Shown here: positions 22,890-32,239 of the stretch, piece by piece
How the letters are laid out: every line of letters begins with the position of its first letter
How positions within the stretch are numbered: the first letter of the stretch is position 1
Origin: Phoronis australis
Lineage: Eukaryota > Phoronida > Phoronidae
DNA length: 43,491 nucleotides
Assembly: GCA_002633005.1 (NCBI GenBank)
Contig: NMRA01000208.1
Span: 169,521-213,011, forward strand
Reading direction: 5' to 3'
Made by a program: the position numbers and the translations under genes
Notes under the pieces: generated by a model
Told to the model about the DNA's origin: nothing
The model's input: only the letters and a program-made list of their open reading frames with translations
Database searches by the model: none

Positions 22890-22966
22890 GGGTCATGGTG
22901 TTTGTAGTGGTAGCATCCGCTGCGTCTAGTACGGAGTGAGGCTCAGGTTCGAATCCTGATGACCCC
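22890..22966 (+). tRNA. tRNA-like gene or tRNA-derived SINE head, probably a pseudogene
   Basis: 77 nt with acceptor arms GGGTCAT and ATGACCC pairing perfectly. It has a D-loop-like GTAGTGGTAG, and a perfect internal B box GGTTCGAATCC with T-stem TCAGG/CCTGA. The anticodon arm (around CCGCTGCGTCTAGTACGG) pairs only partly, so I cannot assign an anticodon. It may be a decayed tRNA or the 5' part of a SINE. It lies between copies 1 and 2. Confidence 0.5.
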
Positions 22967-23217
22967 TTATTCTTGGTGCTGCTTTCACTTTTCAGTTCAA
23001 CCATATTATTGCCTATTTTCGTGTATTGGTACTCTATTCAAATAAAATCCCTTCATTGAAAAGCGCATCTCTCCGAGTTAACGCATTTTGTTCAATCTAG
23101 TTGAGTTTTTGGAGGTTTCTAACCATGGTGAACAATAGACAGCAGGTACAAGCAAAGAACAAGAGTTTTCAACAAGCTCACTAAACTTTCATTTAATAAC
23201 CATCGCGAAAGTTCACC

Positions 23218-23457
23218 ATACTATCAAGTGTATTGAGAATCAGACACCTGTGGAAAACGCAGGGAGCATGGTACTTCCTTAATGTCTAATCACTTCTCCA
23301 ACAATTTAATTTGAACTGCTCTGCAGTGTTGTTCCTTGTGTCAAAACATCAGAAAGAGTGTTTCTGTCTAGGATGTCAAATTGAATGAGAAAGAAGATAG
23401 CACAGAAATGTTGTTTAACAGCAATGAATAAAGCGTAGGGGCTAAACAAGAGTATCG
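23218..23457 (+). repeat. Direct repeat, second copy (first at 19,805-20,075)
   Basis: Counterpart of the earlier block, from ACCATACTATCAAGTGTATT to GGGGCTAAACAAGAGTATCG. Substitutions and short deletions separate the two copies. Here it is followed by about 150 bp of DNA absent from copy 1, and then by a U6 fragment. Confidence 0.85.
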
Positions 23458-23603
23458 TACAATAATGAAACGGAAAATGCGCTGACAGTTGATAGCCGCT
23501 GTTAAAACCTAACAAAGTCGTTCTGTGGGTGTTGGCCAGAAAGTGAAAACGATATTCAGAAATCATGCCCTTGAAGAGAAGAGTGCTTACGGTGAACGCC
23601 ATA

Positions 23604-23647
23604 GAAAAAATATGGAACGCTTCACGAATTTGCACGTCATCCTTGCG
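23604..23647 (-). pseudogene. RNU6: U6 snRNA pseudogene, 3' half
   Basis: The minus strand reads CGCAAGGATGACGTGCAAAT then TCGTGAAGCGTTCCATATTT, which is the 3' part of U6 with its T-run. It begins exactly where the other fragment (19,499-19,558) stops in U6 coordinates, within one or two bases. Beyond that point the sequence changes to GTTATAGA (minus). It lies about 40 bp before the conserved start of transposon copy 2. Confidence 0.88.
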
Positions 23648-25444
23648 TCTATAACCCTCGGATGCTCTCGGTACAAAGTTAGGAATTGAAGACAGCGACG
23701 GGAAATGACGTACTTTTTGTATTAATTACGATTGGCTAACAAACTTGAGACAACTGCAGTTAGGAAATTCGAGAACCAATCAACATCCGTTGATTAGAGA
23801 AAATTCCCTTAGAGCTTCGGCCAACGTTAACGTGTCGAGCTCTAAGCAAAACAAAAAAGCAAAATGGAAGTTAACAGCAAGGCGTCTCTGGTTCATCAAT
23901 CGGTGAGTAACTGAACATAATGTGAAGAACAAACATTGCAGAGCGATTGGAAATTGAATGTAAAACATTCCCGCATGCATCCTGTTGAAGAGGACCCAAG
24001 CTGCCGACTCGTACACGCCACCAGCCCAACAGGTGGCGCAGGATCCGGATCAAGTCCTCTCCCAGGCCAAAGCTTTTGTCAAAGCCAACGGAGGGGACCC
24101 GGCCAACGAGCGAATTGTGCTAGCTTCCACCATAGCACAGTTCGGCAGATATAGAGACAGAAGCTTCTATTGGATCCTTGCCAACGACATGGGGTGGACC
24201 ATAAGTCAAGTCGCCAGTTGTGACGATGCATGTTATGAAAATAAGAATAACTTAATTCAAACTCATGGGAAACATATCATGTTACTTGTAACCTGCCATC
24301 TAAAGTTCACCACCACAAAACCTTGAAATGTCACTGAATTTTATGTTAACTTAAAGTTAAGAGTTACAGGAGCAAGAAGCATTTGAAAAGTAATATATCA
24401 CCGCTCGACATATACTGCCAAATGGAAATTGAGATTGCCAAAAAGATTAAGCGGGAATTTAACCTAGCCCAGTATGTGCGACCGTGCTGTAAGCGTAAAA
24501 TGTCGCAAGGCGATGAAGCCAAGGCCACTTGTTTCAAAAGGCGTGAAATCTCCAATTAGACTAAAGAACAATTTCATTAATGGCATCAATCAAGTTTGTT
24601 TTCGAGATGGAAGGCAGGTTTATGGCTGCTTTAAGTGGTAGTGAAATACTTGAACATACTGTGTAATCGTTCACAGGTAAAAGCAGGTGTCAACAGTGTT
24701 AAAAGGAGCTTCGCCTATGGTGAAGCCGCTTGTTCTCCGGGGGTCTCTCGACTCGTGTCCGCACTGGTGGAGCAACTTTGCCTGCGGTGCCTAGTTTCCG
24801 TCAGTCGGGGGATCCGTCCTTGGACGTTACACCCTAGTGCTACGCGACTACAACAACATCAAGCGAGTCGCTGAGTCGAACGACATCAAGTTTGGCACTG
24901 GACTGCAACTGCCCAATCTCACAGCCAAGACCATCTCTCTTTGGTGAGTACAGATCTGCAAAGGCTGTAGTAAAAACCAGGTTTCAGAAACTCGTACCGT
25001 CTGGCTCATGCCAGTAGGTAATTAATGCTCAAGTTGTATTCACAAACTGCAAGATTTTCCAAGGACACACTCGAAAAACCTCGTTTCTCCTCCAGGCACT
25101 CAAAGCAAATGAAAGAGGCCGAGGTTCACACCCTGACTCAGGGCACAGTCTTGCCACCCAGACTGCAACATCCCATTCGAGTCTCCGGTAGTGCAGAGAG
25201 TTCATATTCAAGAACAAAACCGGCAGATTGCGACAGTTGCAGTCGAGCACTCCTACATTCGTCAGGAGGACACCAAAGGCAAGGGCAAACGAAAAAAACG
25301 ACGTGGAGCTGAACACTCAGGTGACCAAACGGCGCCCAGAATTGGGATTACGAGTATTTTTCTTCACTTAGTTCGTTTTCAATGACCCGACTGTAATTTA
25401 CCCATAAACGACTCACAAATTCTCGTCCTTTTCCTTGTTTCCAG

Positions 25445-25794
25445 CATCGCCGTCCATCTTGCCCGGTGTCTCCCTCTCTGGAGTGCAATTAACACCATTA
25501 CAACTTCCACTCCACGCGACGCATCCAGGCTCGCTTCTACAGCAGCACTATCATTTGGTGGGGTCGTCGCGTGCCACTCAGTACTACCAACGTGCTAAGC
25601 TGGTGGAGTGCGAGACCAGAGGGGTCGAGTACCCCCAGCGCAAGAGGAGTTCCACGTACAACTGTTCTAAGTGCCACTTCCCGCTCCTGGCAGCGACGGG
25701 CCATCTGAAGCACAGGAAAGCAGGCGTCTACTGCCCCTACACAGACAACGTGGAGCGGAAGCAGCAACTCCTGGCGGCGCTCAACAAAAAATAA
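25445..25794 (+). pseudogene. Last exon of copy 2: zinc-ribbon C-terminus, open frame
   Basis: Open from the acceptor TTTCCAG (25,438-25,444) to TAA at 25,792-25,794, with the same CxxC-TGH-YCP arrangement as copy 1. Differences from copy 1 include H to Y, K to R and K to Q changes and a few silent ones. Intact as an exon, but attached to broken exons upstream. Confidence 0.7.
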
Positions 25795-25917
25795 CGGCTA
25801 AGATGAACCATTTTATACTTTTATTTTTCTCATTTTACATCTCACAATGTAGTAAGAAAAGCAGCTGCGTAATTGCTCAGGGAATTTGGGTAATTGCTCA
25901 ATGACATAATTTTACCA

Positions 25918-25996
25918 CTTAGTATTATAGGAATTTAGTATTATAGGAATTTAGTATTATAGGAATTTAGTATTATAGGAATTTAGTATTATAGTT
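25918..25996 (+). repeat. 16-bp tandem repeat, 5 units (2 in copy 1)
   Basis: The unit TTAGTATTATAGGAAT occurs five times here and twice at the same place in copy 1 (22,319-22,346). It is a length polymorphism between otherwise near-identical element copies. Confidence 0.9.
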
Positions 25997-26037
25997 TCGT
26001 TCAATACGTTATTTTATCTTAGCCACAAGTGCCCATG

Positions 26038-27240
26038 GCTAGTTGAATGACATTAGGCAATCAGCGGACAGACCAGAAACACAATTCCAAGAATTCAGAG
26101 CAAGAGTTCACTGCCCAAGTCAGTGTCGAAAAACTCACAAAAAAACCTCGAAATGTCAAAAAATTTTAAGGCATCTTACGTTCAGTCATCGTTAAGTAAC
26201 TTTTAAACATATCGAGAATTACCTGCAAAATTTTCGCACATGAAAATCACAGAAATCTGTGGAAACTTTTACAATCAAAATTGACAGGAGCACCTGTTGA
26301 ATGACGTATTTAATACTGGGCGGTCACAGTATGATTTTTTTCTTTAAAAAATCAAAAAAACTTGATGTATGAGAATGAAAACACATTTAGTCAAGTTCAC
26401 GACACATTGAGAGAAGGCTGCAACAATTAGGTCAAAAGTCAATGCTCATACTAAAAGAAATTTAGGCCCGAAATATCCTTGTCAGTATCATGATAATGGC
26501 TGGAGTGAACATCCTGAACGAAAAGCTGTACAAAAAGCATAGTTTCCAGAGGAAAACTTCGACAAGAAATGTTAATTAGTTAAATGTTGATACACCGCGA
26601 AGTGATGAGTCACCAGGTTGGGTTTTGATGCAAGATGTTGCACTATTTTGTAAAAAACTCGTAATATCAAGAATAATGCGGTCACAAACATGGGGCCGGT
26701 TAGCAGCATAACATTTTAACTAACCAACAAAAATGCTTTAAATGCCCTATTTGATCGTTCATCAGGATAAACACGATTTAACAAGTAAGAAACTATTCAA
26801 CAATCCCCTATTTTCAATTTAGTATGCAAAATGACAGAGCTTAAGTAACACAACTAAGACCATGTAAGTGCAAAGGATTAGTATCAAATCAAGTTGTCAC
26901 ACCATTTTTGTACACAGTGAACACGCATGTGTACTAAGAAGATAGCCACTATTTTTGAAGCAGAATGCCAATATTTTTATCATGTCCACAGTCAATGTTA
27001 GTGTACATTATCAGCGACATACACAGAACAAGCAATCATCATACATTCACTTTAAAACATTAAGTATTTCAGTCATTCACACAACATTCATCGACAATAT
27101 CCATGTTGGTTTGCTATATCAAAATTGCCTATGTCAGCTTTCTGTCATTAGTGGTTACATTCACTTATGAATATTATTATAGCTTATCATTGCATTTTTC
27201 TTTCTAATATTTGCACACTCAAAGTGTGCTCTACTTTGGC
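26038..27240. other. Unique AT-rich DNA between copies 2 and 3
   Basis: No gene, array or element recognised. The frame at 26,955-27,170 has no recognisable motif. The left end of copy 3 may extend into this region but I could not locate it. Confidence 0.4.
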
Positions 27241-27273
27241 TGACACAAATGTTAAGTTTTTATTATCCTTTCA

Positions 27274-27594
27274 GAGGTCTGATCTAAGACAAGTATCAAC
27301 CACCATGCGGGGGCTTCAGGAAGCTCCCCAGCTCAGATTCACATATAACGGTGAACTCCAGTTGAGGAGGACCAGTACTGCCGAGTCGTATTTGCCACCA
27401 CAACAAGTGGCAAAGGATCCGGACCAAGTCCTCTGCGAACCAAAGCCAAAGCCTTTGTCAAAGCCAATGGAGGGGACCCAGCCAACATGCGACTAGTGCT
27501 AGCCTCCACCATAGCACAGTTCGGCAAGTAGAGGCAAAAGCTTTTATTGGATCCTCGCCAACGACATGGGGTGGACCATAAGTCAAGTTGCAAG
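27274..27594 (+). pseudogene. Copy 3 N-terminal exon (frameshifted)
   Basis: After an acceptor TTTCAG the frame gives RFTYNGELQLRRTSTAESYL and PPQQVAKDPDQVL, then shifts. The conserved piece IAQFGK...SFYWILANDMGW appears in another frame before a donor GTAAGG at 27,595. Copies 1, 2 and 5 carry the same block. The short FGxYxGxxFxWILANDxGW motif resembles the N-terminal part of fish proteins with DUF6729. The role is unknown. Confidence 0.65.
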
Positions 27595-28041
27595 TGTAAG
27601 GTTTTACTCAACTGATTTCACATAACTTCAACTTAAGTGACCACTTTTTCAGATTGTAGCGACGCCTAGGCTATGTAGTGGAAGGGTTTGTGTTTGTAAA
27701 ACCTCAAAAATTTTCTGTGGAGTGTGATGAAACTAAACTCATTTCTTAGCTAAAGCATGCAGTAATCTGATGGAGTTGTTTGCAAATATACTAAATTAGA
27801 TTTTTTTAATTAAAATCTGTGATTACTATTTAGCTATTCCATCCATTCGCAGATGAAACAAGAGCATCTAGATAGCAATTAGACCCCTCTCTGTGCTAAC
27901 AAGCAAGCTTTGGTTCATTACGTCGACACCATAGAGCAAATAAAATCAGCTGTCGCAATGCATAAACGTAAGAACGCAGCTGACAAGGAAGCTTACGCCA
28001 AGCTGTGACATATTTCATTGCCATTCAATACTTGTATTTCA

Positions 28042-28220
28042 GAACCTGTGGTAGAGCGACCTCACACGCAAGTCTCTCCTGCTTTGTCCGCGCAGAAATC
28101 TGCTGCTGTCAGGGCTCTCATTGCCAGCCAGCATCTGACACCATCCCAGTTGCAGCACAAGGCGTCTCGACTGCTTGGCACGCCCATCCAATCAGTGAAG
28201 AGACCCGCTTACAACATGTG
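28042..28220 (+). pseudogene. Copy 3 exon with conserved helical motif
   Basis: Acceptor TATTTCAG precedes EPVVERPHTQVSPALSAQKS, followed by ALIASQHLTPSQLQHKASRL and TPIQSVKRPAYNMW. The frame is open past the end of the homologous part. Copies 1 and 2 lack it. It is probably a DNA-binding or spacer segment of the transposase; no domain is recognised. Confidence 0.5.
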
Positions 28221-28656
28221 GCTCAAATACAACAGTTTTCTAATAACTGTAACACTTGTATCATCACTTTATCTTGTTATTTTGTTTCATTTAATTAAAT
28301 TTTTTAAAGAACTTATTTATAGTGGATAAAGTAATGTTGGTCAGTTGTATGGTGGTAGTGACAATTGCTTTAGCACTGCTCTGGTTTTCCTGTTTTCATA
28401 TCTTCATATGCTTACTGATCCTATTTACCCTCTGCGCTAGATGCTGACCTTCACCTTAGTCCTCTAATCATGTATTTTCCTCAAGTGTATTTACCTCAAG
28501 ACAAACTATGATGATATTGTAACACTTCACTGTGCACAATTATGTATGTTAACTAGTTACATCATTCATATACAAAGCATTCATTCAAGGTAAGTGGGGT
28601 CCACTTTGGACTAATGGATCATTATTACATTAGTAAGACTTGTAAGCTAATTTCAG

Positions 28657-29383
28657 CTCCACCGTCGTTACATCTCTCTCATACGGTGACAAGGCCAGAG
28701 AATGTGGATATGCCATCTTCTACAACTACTGACCGTCCAGCCACGATTTCTGCCCCTACGACGACCAATCGTAATCTGCGTCCCAGACCCGAGATTGCCC
28801 CTCCTGCCCTTCCCGCCATCCGTCTTCCTGGGAACTGGGCATCCACTTTAGACCCAATGAAACACGAGTGGGTTAGCAACAACATAATCCAGTGGTCTGA
28901 CAAAGGAGTGTGCTCCGTCAAAGACACCTCCCGACTGTGGTGGTATGTAGCACTACTTCGATTTAATAGAAGTCCTTTAATTGTAATTATCGTTAAGTTT
29001 ACTGCACTTCTGTTATCATTACTTCACAACAAATACACATATACAGGATTTCTATATACTTCTAGGTATCCACCAGAACCCACTCTGACAAACAACATGC
29101 CAAAGCCGAACCTGTTCTTCGCCACACCTGTGTTTGTTTGGTTGCCCCTAGACTACTTCAAGCCAATCCTGAAGTGCGTCAAACCTGGCTGTGTTGGCGT
29201 TCTACACAAGAGCGGCTTGTACCGACAGACTAGGAAGGTTCTCGGCTTTTCTGGCTATTACATCATCGGCCAGACATTGGCTTGTCCGAAGTGCCACGCC
29301 AGATACATCAGCTGGATGGACGACATCATTAAGCAACTGGATGTCCCATCGCAGAGTCTCTTCACGGCTGTACTATCCAGACA
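28657..29383 (+). pseudogene. Copy 3 DUF6729-like domain (two exons)
   Basis: The first exon (28,657-28,942) ends in DPMKHEWVSNNIIQWSDKGV with a donor GTATGT after the codon for W. The second (29,066-29,383) reads YPPEPTLTNNMPKPNLFFAT, then PVFVWLPLDYFKPILKC, a C-x4-C pair and a later CPKC pair, and SWMDDIIKQLDVPSQSLF. PxPxxFFxxPxFxWLPxxxF with two cysteine pairs matches DUF6729 of animal transposon-like proteins as I remember it. The domain has no experimentally known role; zinc binding is likely from the cysteines. The two exons are open and join in frame across a 123-bp intron. Confidence 0.65.
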
Positions 29384-29530
29384 GTGAGTAAAAGCAATTG
29401 CCTTAAGAACGAAATCATGTTCGTCATCGGTCTGAATTCATACTTTACATACTTAACGTGATGTCATTTTGTAGTATCATTGTAATTCACAACAATTTTA
29501 ATTCACATTACGTTATTATTTTCATTTCAG

Positions 29531-31417
29531 GAGAGCCATCGACAAAAAAGTACTCTATCTGATGAAGGAGCGTACCCTCGGAAACAGTTCCACCAAGCTT
29601 CACAACCAACGTAGAGAGGTACACTCCGAGCAGTACAAGCAAAAGACTATGCGCTTCCTAAAGGTCGCGAAGAAGATAGTCGTCTCACCTTTCGTTTCTG
29701 AGGAAGACAAGCGTGTACCAGTCCTGCCAGAGATGCCGCTAGTTCTATCCGCGCAATAGCTGATTGACATCTTCGCCTACGACGTCCAGCAGCGAGGCGA
29801 CATCAAAGCCTCGGTAACGTCAGTTTTTGGCAAGGTACTCAAGATGGATTCTACAAAGCAGATTACAAAGAAACTCGCTGGTGACGCCCAGGACACTGAT
29901 GGATGGCTCACGAATGTTGGCAACGAGTAAGGCCAGGTGCTCATTTCAGTGCTGACGGGACAACAAGGCGCTGGGCTCACCAAGATGACCAACGGCCTGA
30001 TGGAGAGATATCGTGCTGCGGGAGTCGAGCCACCATCCCTGCTGTACGTCAACCGTGATTCCTGCTCCGCAAGTGGACCCTGCTAACTCAACAGGGAATT
30101 CGATTAGTGGCCTGACCTGAAGGTTTTTCTTGACGTCTGGCACATCATGCGAAGGTTCGCCGCTTGCGTCTACACGGAGTCGCACCCTCTCTACGGAGTG
30201 TTCAGGAGTAGTCTCTCTTCAGCCATTTTTGAATGGAGTGCTCAAGACCTGAGCCTGCTTCGCACCACTAAAAGAGCAGAGTTAGAGCTGGCGGGCTGTC
30301 CATACCAACTGACAGATGCTGAAATCGATCGTCGCATCACCCGCTAAGAGTTAGCCCGCCACTGCCGTCGTCGAACCCGAGGAGTCGCGGCTACAACATG
30401 AGACCTGAAAGCCCTTCTCGACGAGTTGTCCGGGCCAAACGGAAAGGACACCCTCGGAGTTCCCTTACTCAACTCTGCAGCTGTCCGGAAGACTTGGGAG
30501 ACAGAAAAAAAACATACCTCCTGCATCCAAGACCCTTCAGGCGTCTCGTTCTACACCAAGACAGGCTCCATCGTTAAAGGTAATTATCCCGTTTCCTAGT
30601 CTTACAATAAATGATTAACATCACTGACAAGTTGTAGGATAATATTTGGATACGCCTAGCAAGCTAAAATCCCGTTCAATGACTTATGTATATGTAATAT
30701 TTTTTCAGGGGGCGTAGAGCTACCAGTCTTCCGTTGTGCTCGAGGTTCAACATCGCTCGAGTCGTTTCATTACCACGTGAAGCATTTCATTCCATGAACC
30801 GTGGCCAGTGCAGCTCACTTCCAGTGCTATCTTCTCGAAGGACTGTACCGGTGGAATGAAGACAGGATACGTGCGGCGTCAGAAACCGACATACCTCACA
30901 TTCGCTCGTTCCGAGCCGTCAAAGACCACACCTCGGCGACCTCCACCAAGAACTGTACGGCAACCCTTCGACCTAGGCCTGCAGAAACCAGCCAAGTACA
31001 CCGGCGAGTTGATCGGAGTAGACTACCTTTTCGACCAAATTGGGAAAGACCTTACCAGTCTCGATCAACAGGATGATGTTGAGGACCCTACTGATGCAGA
31101 CGGCCTCGTCAACCAGTTGCCAGTAAATGAAGACGAGGAGATTGTGGACGAGACTATCCGTCAGCTGCTCCTACCAATGCAGCCGGCGGCCATCCTGCTT
31201 ACAGACGTTCCTGTCTTGTCACCACCCAGCCCAGTTCCAACTGCCACAAGGGAAAGCGATGCAACATCCGCAGGCCTCCCGGACGTCCAATCCACTGAGG
31301 CTTCAGTCCTTGGGGAGCGGACAGAAGGAGACCGATCGCTTTCTGCAGACACCTCTAGCAGGTCGATCAGCTACAGAAGCGACGCCAGCTTCCAGGACCT
31401 CCCCCAAGCCAGAACAC
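29531..31417 (+). pseudogene. Copy 3 RNase H-like transposase core, stops by point mutation
   Basis: After acceptor TTTCAG (29,530) the frame reads RAIDKKVLYLMKERTLGNSS. It continues through KMDSTKQITKKLAGDAQD and TNVGNE, then YVNRDSC (30,048-30,068), LDVWHIMRRF (D 30,132-30,134, H 30,141-30,143: a D-x2-H signature), HPLYGVFRSSLSSAIFEW and ELARHCRRRTRGV, and, past an intron (30,580-30,708), FRCARGSTSLESFHYHV (E 30,759-30,761). The D and E positions fit a DDE triad of D(2)H transposases. The first acid may have become N in YVNRD. Stops occur at about 29,757, 29,929, 30,082, 30,103, 30,345, 30,399 and 30,796, with no frameshift. After that a GELIGVDYLFDQIGKDL block and an acidic stretch follow. 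Confidence 0.7.
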
Positions 31418-32239
31418 GTAAGTTGACTCAGAAGTTAAACACTTTTTATACAACTGTGCGCATTATCTTTTCTTCAATTACGACACAATGCCTAATATTC
31501 TTTCTCGGTTGTTTCAGGTCACCAAAGACCCGATGACATGCCGGGTTGCGACAATGTTTGCCGTCTCGTGGATCTTCTGATTGACATACGAAAAGTCCCT
31601 AACCGATTCCACAGCCCATGTCTAAGTATTGGAATACTTATTTTAGATACTACTTAATTGTATATACCTCTATGTATACAAGTTTCATTTATGAATTGTT
31701 TACAACCCAGATATAATGCTTCGCGGTTACTGGGTTTGTTATTATTTCTTTGTATGTTCTGTGTATCCTTCAATAAATATATATCACAGTGAAAAAATAA
31801 ATTCCACAGCCCAGAAGATAGTCGAAGCTTACCACCAGCTGGACGACTGTGATAAGAAGATCGACTACACACCACGCCACAGAGACCGTGTTCTAAATCA
31901 TTTCAGACGCTCTAAGGGGGAGCACGTACTGCTTTCAGTTGGCTGCTAAATTGAGTTACGTTATCTGGTTATCCAAAGTAAACAGCAGGAAAGGCGCTGG
32001 TTAATGCCAAGACATGCAGTGCCTTCCATGACCTGCATAAACTATAAGCTAATGAGTGTGCTGAGCACTAAGAAGACTATTCCTACAAAGAAGTGGAAGT
32101 TAGCAAAAATTCCTTATTGTGAAACAATTCCAATAGTCACGACACTGTGAAATGAATCACAATTTTCCATTGGAATTATTTCCCAATTTATAGTTATTAA
32201 GGAATTCTTATCCCGAATTGCTCTTGTATCTGTTCCCAG

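Larger units (their letters stand above)
23690..26037 (+). mobile_element. DUF6729/D(2)H-family transposon copy 2, core deleted
   Basis: This copy is nearly identical to copy 1 over its length, with the same missing core. Exons: 23,864-23,902 (ATG, donor GTGAGT); 23,942 to about 24,215 (AQQVAQDPDQVLSQAKAFVK and FGRYRDRSFYWILANDMGW); 24,677-24,943; 25,096 to about 25,345; last exon 25,445-25,794. The donor after the second exon has been lost by a small deletion. Exon 3 carries a 2-nt deletion (CGTCAGTCGG against CGTCAGAGTCGG), which shifts the frame. Unlike copy 1 it keeps the 51 bp encoding the DPDQVLSQ stretch. Homology with copy 1 ends at AAGTGCCCATG (26,037). Confidence 0.8.

Noticed and set aside
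19499-23647. One U6 gene split by insertion of transposon copy 1
   Set aside because: On the minus strand the 5' half should lie at higher coordinates than the 3' half; here the order is the reverse. They must come from two U6 copies or from a rearrangement.
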